Shown: positions 16,957 through 25,381 of the stretch, one piece after another
How the letters are laid out: every line of letters begins with the position of its first letter
How positions within the stretch are numbered: the first letter of the stretch is position 1
Assembly: GCA_963696875.1 (NCBI GenBank)
Contig: CAVOLQ010000002.1
Span: 620,001 to 684,000 of the forward strand
Reading direction: 5' to 3'
Length of the DNA: 64,000 nucleotides
DNA from: Albibacterium sp963696875
Lineage (GTDB): Bacteria; Bacteroidota; Bacteroidia; Sphingobacteriales; Sphingobacteriaceae
The notes under the pieces: generated by a model
The model's input: only the letters and a program-made list of their open reading frames with translations
Databases searched by the model: none
Told to the model about the DNA's origin: nothing
Made by a program: the position numbers and the translations under genes

Positions 16957-17544
16957 ATGAAAGAATTAATTAGAAGCAACATAGAAAAAACACTGGGGGA
17001 GAAAATCCCTGACGCAATGCTTGCAAAGTTTATGGAGCTTACCTTTGAAAAATCATTTGATAAAAAGCAGTTCTTAACCGAAAAAGGAAAAGTCTGTAAG
17101 TATCAATACTTTATCCTGAAAGGCTCATGTTATTCTTTTTATGTCAATGAAAAGGGGGATAAGAACGCCATTCAGCTCGCGATAGAAAATTACTGGATTA
17201 CTGATGCCGCCAGTTATTTTACCTATAAACCAGCTGTTTTCAATATAGAAACCCTAGAACCCACTCAGGCATTGCTTCTCAATAAGGAGAATTTTGACAT
17301 ACTATGTAAAGCCTATCCCTTATTTGACCGCTATTTTCGACTTCTTCTTCAGAATGCCTTAGCCACCTTACATTACCGAATTGCCAAAACCACCAGTGAA
17401 GATGCGAAATACCGCTACATCGAATTTTCACAGCTATACCCCCAATTCATTCAACGTATTCCACAATACCTGATTGCTTCATATCTTGGGATTGCACCTC
17501 AATCCCTAAGTCGGATCCGCAAAGAAATCGCCATAGAAATTTAG
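16957..17544 (+). CDS. Crp/Fnr-family transcriptional regulator
   Basis: The 195-residue protein has a cyclic-nucleotide-binding-like beta roll (about residues 20-115; KKQFLTEKGKVCKYQYFILK, with the core Bacteroidota Crp pattern). A compact C-terminal helix-turn-helix follows (QYLIASYLGIAPQSLSRIRK). Residues that contact cAMP in E. coli Crp are not conserved, as is usual for Bacteroidota members of this family. It lies 77 bases upstream of the DoxX operon on the same strand and may control it. Confidence 0.88.
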   Translation: MKELIRSNIEKTLGEKIPDAMLAKFMELTFEKSFDKKQFLTEKGKVCKYQYFILKGSCYSFYVNEKGDKNAIQLAIENYWITDAASYFTYKPAVFNIETLEPTQALLLNKENFDILCKAYPLFDRYFRLLLQNALATLHYRIAKTTSEDAKYRYIEFSQLYPQFIQRIPQYLIASYLGIAPQSLSRIRKEIAIEI

Positions 17545-17621
17545 TTTCTTAACCTATGTGAACGAAAGTCGCATACCGTTTTTCGAAATTTGCAGAGTTA
17601 ATAATTAAATCAATCTGTAAA

Positions 17622-18035
17622 ATGAAAACAATTTTTAGCGTAAACCGCTCATCTGAAAGCGTAGACATAGCTATATTTCTGGCACGTGTCGGTATTGCAT
17701 TATTAATGCTTACACACGGTATTTCCAAAACCGCACTCTTTAGCGAAACCCCAGTCCAATTTATGGACTTTATGGGCTTGGGAGCAGAAATATCCCTGGC
17801 ACTCGCCATATTTGCAGAAATTGGCTGTTCCATTCTGATCTTATTAGGACTTGGAACCAGAATAGCTGTAATTCCCCTCATCGTTACCATGCTGGTGGCA
17901 GTTTTTGTAGTGCATATCAACGATCCCTTTATCAAACAAGAAATGGGAGTGCATTACTTACTGATCTATATAATGTTATTGATCACCGGAAGTGGAAAGT
18001 ACTCATTGGATAGGTTAATCTCCGTTAAAATGTAA
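17622..18035 (+). CDS. DoxX-family membrane protein
   Basis: A 137-residue inner-membrane protein with four predicted helices. The family motifs ARVGIALLMLTHGISK and FAEIGCSILILLGLGTRIAV are clear. DoxX proteins are often found with redox-stress genes and have been linked to thiol and quinone handling; the biochemical role is unsettled. It is the first gene of a four-gene plus-strand group with a YceI protein, a dioxygenase and an esterase. Confidence 0.88.
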   Translation: MKTIFSVNRSSESVDIAIFLARVGIALLMLTHGISKTALFSETPVQFMDFMGLGAEISLALAIFAEIGCSILILLGLGTRIAVIPLIVTMLVAVFVVHINDPFIKQEMGVHYLLIYIMLLITGSGKYSLDRLISVKM

Positions 18036-18111
18036 GTGAATAAGATATCTATTTTATCAACAAAGCGGATCCGAATCACAAAATAAATTAAAAATACAAA
18101 GACATATAAAA

Positions 18112-18660
18112 ATGAATAATACAACAGTAGCAAAAACAAAATGGGTACTTGACCCTGCACATAGTGAATTAGTTTTTAGAGTAAGGCACCTGATGATCAC
18201 GAACGTAAAAGGTGAATTCCGTAACTTCGATATTTCGGTCGAAAGTCAAGGATCAGATTTCAATCACGCTAAAATTTCAGTCAGTATTGATGCCGATTCC
18301 ATCTCTACTAATAATGCAGACAGAGATGCGCATCTAAAAAGCGATGATTTCTTTGATGCAGAAAACCACAAGACAATCACCTTTGAAAGTACCGAAGTAA
18401 ACAAACTTGACGAAGACAATTACCAATTAAAAGGAATGCTCTTCATTAAAGGAACAAACAAAGAGATCATTCTGGATGTTGACTTTGGAGGTTTTATCAA
18501 AGACCCATACGGCAATGAAAAAGCAGGTTTCTCAATTAGTGGAAAGTTTAATCGCAAAGATTGGGGATTAAATTGGAACGCCGCTCTTGAAGCAGGGGGT
18601 GTAATGGTGAGCGATGAAGTAAGATTGAATGCTGAACTACAAATTATAAAGCAAGCTTAA
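18112..18660 (+). CDS. YceI-family lipocalin-like protein
   Basis: A 182-residue YceI protein without signal peptide, so probably cytoplasmic. The N-terminal signature WVLDPAHSELVFRVRHLMI and the repeating strands of an eight-stranded barrel (KTITFESTEVNK, YQLKGMLFIKG, KAGFSISGKFNRKDWGLNW) are plain. YceI barrels bind polyisoprenoid or amphiphilic molecules such as quinone-like lipids. It is followed after five bases by the ring-cleaving dioxygenase gene, which supports co-transcription. Confidence 0.92.
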   Translation: MNNTTVAKTKWVLDPAHSELVFRVRHLMITNVKGEFRNFDISVESQGSDFNHAKISVSIDADSISTNNADRDAHLKSDDFFDAENHKTITFESTEVNKLDEDNYQLKGMLFIKGTNKEIILDVDFGGFIKDPYGNEKAGFSISGKFNRKDWGLNWNAALEAGGVMVSDEVRLNAELQIIKQA

Positions 18661-18665
18661 GAATC

Positions 18666-19604
18666 ATGGACAATAAAATATTAGGATTACATCATATCAC
18701 GGCCATTGCAGGGGATGCGCAACGCAATTATGATTTTTATACTAAAACCCTAGGTATGCGCTTAGTTAAAAAAACGGTCAACTTTGACGATCCTCAAACC
18801 TACCATTTCTACTTTGCAGACAAGGTAGGCACGCCGGGAACCATCATTACTTTCTTTCCTTGGACGAATGTTAGGCAAGGAAATAATGGTGCGGGTATGG
18901 CCACCAACATCGGCTATTCCGTACCCCAAGGCAGCTTGGATTTCTGGAAAGCTCGTTTCGAAAAACTCAATGTCCGTCACGATCTGATCAGCGAACGCTT
19001 TGGGGAAAGGCAACTCTCATTTCAAGACCCTGACGGATTATCGCTTAATTTGATCGAGGCCAAACAAAAGGACGAGCGTAAAGGCAATGAAACGACTGAA
19101 GTAAATGCAGATGTAGCAATCAAGGGATTTCACACGGTTACACTGACTCTAAACAACATCAAAGCCACCGCAGCAATCTTAACAGAAGTCTTCGGTTACA
19201 AACAAGTGGAACAGGATGTCAATTTATACCGTTATAGAACTGACGCTGTAGAATATGCGGCGTTAATTGATCTGTTAGAAATACCGGGAGCTCAAAGGGG
19301 CCTGAATGCCGGGGGAACTAACCACCATATCGCCTTTCGGGTTAAGGACGAAGCGACATTGATGGAGATTAGGAAAAAAATCGTTGCTCGAGGCCTACAT
19401 ATTACAGAAAAAATAGACCGAGACTATTTCTTTTCGCTTTATTTCCGTGAGCCGGGGGGCGTGCTCTTTGAAATCGCCACAGATAATCCAGGATTCGCAA
19501 CAGACGAAACTGTAGAAAACTTAGGAAGCTCGCTGCAATTGCCTAACCAATTTGAACCAATGCGGGAACAGATTGAACGTGGACTACCCGAAATTAAACA
19601 ATAA
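18666..19604 (+). CDS. Ring-cleaving dioxygenase / VOC-family protein, MhqO-like
   Basis: A 312-residue protein with two vicinal-oxygen-chelate (glyoxalase-like) halves. Probable metal ligands are His in LHHITAIAGD near the N-terminus, His in TNHHIAFRV, and Glu in VLFEIATDNPG. Length and arrangement match MhqO/LinE-type proteins. In Bacillus, MhqO is induced by catechol and quinones and is thought to open the aromatic ring. The next gene, five bases downstream, encodes a MhqD-like esterase, strengthening the parallel. Placement a few kilobases from a catechol operon suggests a role in detoxifying catechol-derived quinones; substrate is inferred. Confidence 0.88.
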   Translation: MDNKILGLHHITAIAGDAQRNYDFYTKTLGMRLVKKTVNFDDPQTYHFYFADKVGTPGTIITFFPWTNVRQGNNGAGMATNIGYSVPQGSLDFWKARFEKLNVRHDLISERFGERQLSFQDPDGLSLNLIEAKQKDERKGNETTEVNADVAIKGFHTVTLTLNNIKATAAILTEVFGYKQVEQDVNLYRYRTDAVEYAALIDLLEIPGAQRGLNAGGTNHHIAFRVKDEATLMEIRKKIVARGLHITEKIDRDYFFSLYFREPGGVLFEIATDNPGFATDETVENLGSSLQLPNQFEPMREQIERGLPEIKQ

Positions 19605-19609
19605 CAGAT

Positions 19610-20230
19610 ATGCACATTAAAGACATACAAACGGCAGGAAAATCGCTAAAAGAAGCAAAAAAAGTCCTTATTATGGTACATGGCCGTGGAGCTAGCGCAC
19701 AGGATATTCTTAGTCTTGCTTCACATTTAAATGTGGCTGACTATGCTTTGCTCGCTCCGCAGGCAACCAACCATACTTGGTACCCTTATTCTTTTATTGC
19801 AAAGACAGAGCAGAACGAACCTTGGTTGTCTTCTGCATTGGCCCTGCTCAAAGATATGGTAGATAATGTAATCGAGAAGGGTATCTCTGCGGAAAATATC
19901 TACTTCGTCGGTTTTTCACAAGGCGCTTGTTTGATATTAGAATTTGTTGCACGCCATGCCACAAAATATGGCGGCGTTGTCGCATTCACAGGTGGATTAA
20001 TTGGTGACGAAATAAACCGCTCGAACTATACAGGAGATTTTAATGGAACACCTTTTTTTATCGGAACAGGCAATCCTGATCCACATGTACCTTTAGAGCG
20101 GGTAAAAGAGAGTGTTACTATTCTAGAAGAAATGAATGCTCAAGTACATTTGGATATATATGAAAATAGACCGCATACCGTCTCAAAAGACGAAATTGAT
20201 TCAGCAAATAAATTAATATTTAACAACTAA
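19610..20230 (+). CDS. Alpha/beta hydrolase (phospholipase/carboxylesterase), MhqD-like
   Basis: A 206-residue alpha/beta hydrolase of the phospholipase/carboxylesterase family. Visible elements are the oxyanion-side motif VMVHGRGASAQDIL, the nucleophile elbow GFSQGACL, the acid in FIGTGNPDPHVPL and the catalytic His in ENRPHTVSKDE. No signal peptide is present. It is the last gene of the DoxX-YceI-dioxygenase-esterase group and matches MhqD by context. Its likely job is hydrolysis of a product of the neighbouring dioxygenase. Confidence 0.88.
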   Translation: MHIKDIQTAGKSLKEAKKVLIMVHGRGASAQDILSLASHLNVADYALLAPQATNHTWYPYSFIAKTEQNEPWLSSALALLKDMVDNVIEKGISAENIYFVGFSQGACLILEFVARHATKYGGVVAFTGGLIGDEINRSNYTGDFNGTPFFIGTGNPDPHVPLERVKESVTILEEMNAQVHLDIYENRPHTVSKDEIDSANKLIFNN

Positions 20231-20410
20231 CCTACTGTGCTTTTCTATAATCAATCTAAGCCCGAGTAACTCTTTTGCCTCCCACTCTGTAAAATAAACC
20301 AATACAATTTTACAGGGCTGGGTAAGGCGCTCTGTGCTCCTCCACCACTTTCCTGATTTTAACGTACCGCTTAGCTTTCCACCATCATTATAGGGGTCTT
20401 TTTTGTCGGC
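20231..20410 (-). other. Open stretch without start, possible gene remnant
   Basis: On the minus strand an open frame runs from a stop near 20412 to near 20222 with no ATG. It contains GKLSGTLKSGKWWRSTERLT and KIVLVYFTEWEAKELLGLRL, which look like real coding sequence by composition. No family is recognised. It occupies most of the 262-base gap between the esterase and the next gene. It may be the tail of a deleted gene. Confidence 0.2.
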
Positions 20411-20476
20411 ATATCACAAACTCTCATTTATAATATAGCAACAAAAATTAGTATCGTAAATCTTAAAGAGAACTGG

Positions 20477-20484
20477 TATCTTTG
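20477..20484 (+). promoter_or_regulatory. Candidate -7 box (TATCTTTG) very close to a start codon
   Basis: TATCTTTG fits the TAnnTTTG consensus exactly and ends eight bases before the ATG at 20493, which would give an almost leaderless transcript. No clear TTG -33 element is present. Confidence 0.35.
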
Positions 20485-20492
20485 CCGGCATT

Positions 20493-20810
20493 ATGGGATA
20501 TGCAAAAGAAAGAGGAAAGCTTGAAAAGCTATTAATAGGAATCACTAATATAAATACATTTGATGAAAAAAGCTTAGCGGTGCTCATCGATGGTCATGAA
20601 AAATATTCGCATACCGTTCGGATATTAAAGAATAAAAATCCTGATGCATTTATTGAGCTCTATAAGAATGAATTACAGGATATTAAAGATGCTAAAATAG
20701 CGGTCAAGGAAAGTGATGCAAACGAAACGCGGGACGCTAATTTTGTGGCATACAAGGATTCGATTGTGAGAGCGTTAGAAAAAACAATTAAAGCCTCAAT
20801 TGAGGCTTAA
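20493..20810 (+). CDS. Hypothetical protein, 105 aa
   Basis: A small soluble, largely helical protein rich in Lys, Glu and Ala with no signal peptide. The middle part NPDAFIELYKNELQDIKDAK and the C-terminus (KDSIVRALEKTIKASIEA) look amphipathic. No family is recognised. It stands alone, with a -7-like box directly upstream and about 190 bases to the next gene. Confidence 0.5.
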   Translation: MGYAKERGKLEKLLIGITNINTFDEKSLAVLIDGHEKYSHTVRILKNKNPDAFIELYKNELQDIKDAKIAVKESDANETRDANFVAYKDSIVRALEKTIKASIEA

Positions 20811-21001
20811 GTATCAATAGATGGGAGAGAGAAATTGTTGATTCACATTAAAACGGGCGTTCATAATCGGAAACCCAGCCGTGAGTCGGAGATGATTCGT
20901 CAAGTTAATTCCACTTGGAAAAACTATTTCCGAAAGAATATCTTAATTTAAATGAAGGCGAGGCCTTGTATCTAATTTATCTTTCAAATAGACAAAACAC
21001 A

Positions 21002-21571
21002 ATGGAAACTGAATATCTAGAAAGCGCGAGGAAACAATTCGAGTATTATAAAATGCTCGGGGACAAAACATTTCTTCAATTAGAAGACGAAATGCTTTTT
21101 TGGCAGTTTAATGAGGCCAGCAATAGCATTGCCATAATCGTGAAGCACCTTTGGGGAAACATGCTATCACGTTGGTCAGATTTTTTAACAACAGACGGAG
21201 AAAAAGAATGGAGAAACCGGGATGCTGAATTTGAAAACGACATTTCAACTCGAACGGAACTTATAGAAAAATGGGAAGAAGGTTGGAAATGCTTATTTAA
21301 TGCTTTGAACAGTCTGAAAAGTGAAGATTTGGAGAAAGAAATTTATATTCGAAACCAAGGACATAGTGTTTTAGAAGCAATTAACAGACAACTTGCTCAT
21401 TATCCCTATCATGTTGGACAAATTGTATTTGTAGGAAAAATCGCCACCGGAAATAATTGGGTTTCATTATCGATTCCAATAGGAAATTCAACTTCTTATA
21501 ACATTGACAAATTTTCAAAACCCAAACATAAAAGTCATTTTACTGATGAATATCTGAACAAAAATAAATAA
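21002..21571 (+). CDS. DinB-superfamily protein (DUF1572)
   Basis: From the ATG at 21002 the protein is about 189 residues (METEYLESARKQFEYYKMLG), which fits the DUF1572/DinB family better than the upstream ATG at 20915 that adds an unrelated 29-residue leader. A four-helix bundle is expected. The likely metal-site histidines are in IAIIVKHLWGN and RQLAHYPYHVGQIVF, the latter being the family's hallmark. DinB-like proteins include thiol-dependent metalloenzymes; no substrate is known for this subgroup. Confidence 0.85.
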   Translation: METEYLESARKQFEYYKMLGDKTFLQLEDEMLFWQFNEASNSIAIIVKHLWGNMLSRWSDFLTTDGEKEWRNRDAEFENDISTRTELIEKWEEGWKCLFNALNSLKSEDLEKEIYIRNQGHSVLEAINRQLAHYPYHVGQIVFVGKIATGNNWVSLSIPIGNSTSYNIDKFSKPKHKSHFTDEYLNKNK

Positions 21572-21638
21572 CCTTCCAAATATTCGTCTTTAATTCAAAA
21601 TACCGGCTTAGTAATAAAAACAAAGGATTGAAAAAGCC

Positions 21639-22694
21639 TTAGTTCTTCAAACTCGACATATCGATCACAAATCGGTATTTCACGTCGCCTTTCAGCAAGC
21701 GCTCGTAGGCTTCATTTATCTTCTGGATATCAATAAGCTCTATATCTGAAACAATATTATGTTTGCCACAAAAATCCAACATCTCTTGCGTTTCTGCAAT
21801 GCCTCCAATAGTTGAGCCGGCAAAATTTTTACGAGCTGGAATTAAGCTGAACGCGGCTATTGGTAATGGATGTTCAGGAGCTCCTACAAGTGCCAATGTT
21901 CCTCCTGTTTTCAATAGACTTAAATAGGAATTAACGTCGTGTTGCGCAGACACGCAGTCTAATACAAAATGTAAAGTATTGCTATTTGATTTCATTTGCT
22001 CTTTATCTGTAGATAAGATAACTTCATCCGCACCAAGACGTTTTGCATCTTCGACTTTTGAAGGTGAAGTTGTGATGACCACTACGTGAGCTCCCAATGC
22101 CTTAGCCAGTTTCACACCCATGTGACCTAAACCGCCAATACCTACAATACCAACTTTTTGCCCAGGTCCGACTTTCCAATGTTTCAAAGGCGACCAGGTG
22201 GTTATTCCAGCGCAAAGCAATGGTGCTGTTGCAGCCAAATCCAAGTTTTCAGGAACCTGCAGCACAAAATCTTCGTCTACTACTACGCGTTCCGAATAGC
22301 CTCCAAAAGTCTGTTTGTTTAAATGCTTGTCGGCACCATTATAGGTCTGGATATTTCCTTCCTCACAATATTGTTCCAAACCTTCTTTACAAAATTCACA
22401 TTCTCGGCAGCTATCGACCATACAGCCGACGGCCGCGTAGTCTCCAATTTTAAATTTAGTTACTTCACTTCCTACTTTGGTTATCCGACCAACAATCTCA
22501 TGACCCGGTACATTAGGATAAACTGTGCCACGCCATTCGTTTCGCGCCGTGTGCAAGTCTGAATGGCATACACCACAAAATAAAATATCAATTTCGACAT
22601 CCTTCGCATTTACATCACGACGCTCAATGTTCATTTGTTTTAAATCTTCCTCTGGCGCCGTGGTTCCAAAGGCTTTTATCGAAAATGTTTTCAT
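21639..22694 (-). CDS. Zinc-dependent NAD(P)+ alcohol dehydrogenase (YahK/AdhC-like)
   Basis: A 351-residue medium-chain dehydrogenase. Catalytic zinc ligands are seen in CGVCHSDLH and PGHEIVG, and the structural zinc site in CRECEFCKEGLEQYC. The cofactor fold shows GIGGLGHMGVKLAKALGA. The pattern matches NADPH-dependent aldehyde reductases of the YahK/cinnamyl-alcohol type, which reduce a broad set of aldehydes. A -7-like box lies about 55 bases upstream. It is a monocistronic unit facing the SRPBCC gene on the same strand. Confidence 0.93.
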   Translation of the reverse strand: MKTFSIKAFGTTAPEEDLKQMNIERRDVNAKDVEIDILFCGVCHSDLHTARNEWRGTVYPNVPGHEIVGRITKVGSEVTKFKIGDYAAVGCMVDSCRECEFCKEGLEQYCEEGNIQTYNGADKHLNKQTFGGYSERVVVDEDFVLQVPENLDLAATAPLLCAGITTWSPLKHWKVGPGQKVGIVGIGGLGHMGVKLAKALGAHVVVITTSPSKVEDAKRLGADEVILSTDKEQMKSNSNTLHFVLDCVSAQHDVNSYLSLLKTGGTLALVGAPEHPLPIAAFSLIPARKNFAGSTIGGIAETQEMLDFCGKHNIVSDIELIDIQKINEAYERLLKGDVKYRFVIDMSSLKN

Positions 22695-22749
22695 ATTATC
22701 TTATAATAAATAAAAGTGAAGTGTCTACACATCTGTTGGTCGAACATCA

Positions 22750-22757
22750 CAAATATA
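22750..22757 (-). promoter_or_regulatory. Candidate -7 box (TATATTTG) for the alcohol dehydrogenase gene
   Basis: The minus-strand octamer TATATTTG matches TAnnTTTG and leaves a leader of about 50 bases. No TTG box is found at the usual distance. Confidence 0.35.
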
Positions 22758-22860
22758 GAACTTTAATTCACTTTTTAAAATCTCGTTTTTTCAGATTGTT
22801 CTTTCATTTTGTGCCTAAAAACCTTGATTCCTAATCGGGGTGAATTTATGTAATGTAGAA

Positions 22861-23301
22861 CTATATTTCTGATAATTCTTTAAGCTTATCCAGCGCGATA
22901 GGAAAGGTTTTGTTCATAGAATTAATATACTCTTCTATGGTATCTACATTTACTATCAGATTTGTACCCTCTCCTACAGAATGAAGTTCATAAGTTTCCA
23001 TAGCGTTTGTCCAGGTTTGATCATTAATCGGCTGTTCCTCAAAATTTTCTATTTCTCCTAAATGCCTGAGGCCTAAAAAACGAGGTTCGTCCACCTTGTC
23101 TAAGATGCTATACATTCCACCTCCATTAGGCATAAGCAAATGTATTTTGTTTCCTTCAGAGAAGCTATCTGTTTTATAATAACTTCCCTCGCCAAATTGA
23201 CTTGTCCAAGCTTTATAGCTTTCTAAATCCCATAGGCTTTTCCAAACTTTTTCTGGACTAGCATTAATTGTTACTGTAAATTGTAAGGTTTTCATATTCA
23301 T
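22861..23301 (-). CDS. SRPBCC (START/AHSA1-like) domain protein
   Basis: A helix-grip-fold protein that begins MNMKTLQFTVTINASPEKVW. The start at 23301 is preferred to 23331 because it puts the first strand directly after the Met. The family pattern shows in ASPEKVWKSLWDLESYKAWT and the C-terminal helix SMNKTFPIALDKLKELSE. Such proteins bind hydrophobic ligands or act as ATPase co-chaperones. No specific role can be given. Confidence 0.85.
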   Translation of the reverse strand: MNMKTLQFTVTINASPEKVWKSLWDLESYKAWTSQFGEGSYYKTDSFSEGNKIHLLMPNGGGMYSILDKVDEPRFLGLRHLGEIENFEEQPINDQTWTNAMETYELHSVGEGTNLIVNVDTIEEYINSMNKTFPIALDKLKELSEI

Positions 23302-23477
23302 TATTTTTTGATTTTTGCTTTTACAAAACACGGGAAAGCATAAATAGCAGCTAGTTTAAATTTCTAATATTTCCTATATGTCCAGCCTAATCACTATGAT
23401 ATTGGTCTATTAGATTACTCGCCAGATTGATATTCGGGTGCAATAAATTAGCAAATATAGAAATTGAGAATTGAAGC

Positions 23478-25013
23478 TTATTTATTAGACACTACTTTAT
23501 AAGTTGGATCTTCCTCCATCGTCACTATGATTACACCTTTAGCTTTTTCAAGCTTGTTTCTACAGTCCTGACTTAAATGTCTCAATACTACACGCTTATT
23601 CAAACTAGCATATTTAGCGGTAATCTTATTCACAGCATCAATTGCACTCATATCGGCAACCCTACTGTCTTTAAAGTCGATAATCACTTCGGAAGGATCG
23701 CTTTCGACATCGAATTTCTCTAAAAACCCGCTGACTGATCCAAAAAACAAGGGACCATAAATTTCATATACTTTAGCACCGTCGTGAGTAATGTATTTTC
23801 TTGCACGAATCCTCTTGGCATTATCCCAAGCAAATATTAAGGCGGAAATGATCACTCCAACCAAAACTGCCAAAGCCAAATTATGAAGCACAATGGTTAT
23901 TAACGCAACTAACATGCCTACAAAAATGTCCGATATCGGCATTTTATTAACTACCCTCAAGGAAACCCACTCAAATGTACCGATAGCAACCATGATCATG
24001 ACACCCACCAAAGCGGCCATTGGTATTTTTTCAATTATTGGAGCACCAAATAAAATAATAGCCAAGATGGCTAAAGCAGCAACAATTCCAGATAATCTCG
24101 CTCTAGAACCCGCATTTAAATTAACCAAGGTTTGAGCTACCATCGCACATCCACCCATACCGCCAAAAAAACCGTTGACAATATTAGCACTTCCTTGCGC
24201 CATGGCTTCCCTATTTGCCTTCCCCCTTGTATTAGTTATTTCATCGACAATCGATAAGGTCAGCAAGGATTCAATCAAACCCACACCTGCCATAATTAAT
24301 GAAAAAGGAAATATTATTTTTAATGTTTCTATTGAAAATGGAACCATAGGAATGTGGAAGGATGGCAAGTTGCCTTTAATACTTGCAATATCCCCCACCG
24401 TTTTTGTATCAATGTTTAATCCCAAAACAAGCGCAAAAACTATGACTATAGCGATTAAGGAGGCTGGGATCTTTTTTGTAATTCGTGGCATGATCAAAAC
24501 CGTTAGAATGGTAAGCAAGGTCAAACCACCCATTAAATACAGAGGCGTTCCTGTCAACCAAGATGTGACACCATTTTCGGCAATTTTAAATTGTTCGATT
24601 TGCGCCATAAATATAATAACTGCCAATCCGTTCAAAAAACCATACATCACCGGCTGCGGAATTAACCGCACGAACTTTCCTAATTTGAATGCTCCGACCA
24701 GAAATTGCAGAAAACCTGCCAAAATAACCGCCGCAAATAAATATTCCACTCCATACATCTTGCTTAACGCAATCAGTACCACGATAGTTGCGCCGGCACC
24801 ACCAGAAACCATCCCGGGTCTACCCCCAAAAATAGCGGTGATCAGACCCATAAGAAAGGCAGCATATAATCCTGTAAGTGGAGGCAAACCAGCTAATATT
24901 GCAAAAGATAAAGATTCAGGAATCATGGTCATTGCAACCGTTAAGCCAGCCAAAACCTCTATTTTATAATTTACTTTCTGTTTAAAATCAAAAAAATGTA
25001 AATAGGATTTCAT
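23478..25013 (-). CDS. SulP-family anion transporter with STAS domain
   Basis: A 511-residue SLC26/SulP permease. The membrane part has about 10-14 helices. The N-terminal signature TVAMTMIPESLSFAILAGLP and the downstream GLYAAFLMGLITAIFGGRPG are diagnostic. A C-terminal cytoplasmic STAS domain begins near residue 410 (YEIYGPLFFGSVSGFLEKFD ... SRVADMSAIDAV). The substrate is probably sulfate, bicarbonate or another small anion; it cannot be told from sequence. It is transcribed alone. Confidence 0.93.
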   Translation of the reverse strand: MKSYLHFFDFKQKVNYKIEVLAGLTVAMTMIPESLSFAILAGLPPLTGLYAAFLMGLITAIFGGRPGMVSGGAGATIVVLIALSKMYGVEYLFAAVILAGFLQFLVGAFKLGKFVRLIPQPVMYGFLNGLAVIIFMAQIEQFKIAENGVTSWLTGTPLYLMGGLTLLTILTVLIMPRITKKIPASLIAIVIVFALVLGLNIDTKTVGDIASIKGNLPSFHIPMVPFSIETLKIIFPFSLIMAGVGLIESLLTLSIVDEITNTRGKANREAMAQGSANIVNGFFGGMGGCAMVAQTLVNLNAGSRARLSGIVAALAILAIILFGAPIIEKIPMAALVGVMIMVAIGTFEWVSLRVVNKMPISDIFVGMLVALITIVLHNLALAVLVGVIISALIFAWDNAKRIRARKYITHDGAKVYEIYGPLFFGSVSGFLEKFDVESDPSEVIIDFKDSRVADMSAIDAVNKITAKYASLNKRVVLRHLSQDCRNKLEKAKGVIIVTMEEDPTYKVVSNK

Positions 25014-25240
25014 TTAACAAGATTAGAAATTATTAGACTTTTGCTCTTTGAAAATACGATTGAACAGTAATACACCCCTTTTAGAAATTGATAATGGAGA
25101 TAAGGGTTTTCCATTCATTTTTCTACTTTCTTACAAGTAACCATTAAAATGCAAACATACGTAATTAGACGAAAATTGACACAAGGTAATATGAAAGCCG
25201 TAAAGCTAATGATGAGAAGCAAGAATATCTTGAAATAAAA

Positions 25241-25268
25241 AAGTCGTATAATTGGGTTTATACGACTT
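25241..25268 (-). terminator. Rho-independent terminator of the aldehyde dehydrogenase gene
   Basis: Perfect 11-base arms aagtcgtataa (25241-25251) and ttatacgactt (25258-25268) enclose a six-base loop. On the minus strand it is followed by a T-rich run (ttttttattt). It lies about 115 bases past the aldehyde dehydrogenase stop. The rest of 25014-25381 holds nothing else I recognise. Confidence 0.85.
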
Positions 25269-25381
25269 CTTTGTATTTATAAGTGCCCTGATTATCACAC
25301 TGAGGTGAAGAAACACTATTTATTAATCCATCCAATAGTCATTTGAATTTTCAAACGCTTATTGAGTAAATTCAATATATA

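Noticed and set aside
24175..24969. Long plus-strand open frame of 264 codons
   Set aside because: It is fully antisense to the SulP gene, is rich in Lys/Ile/Pro from reading transmembrane codons backwards, and resembles no family.
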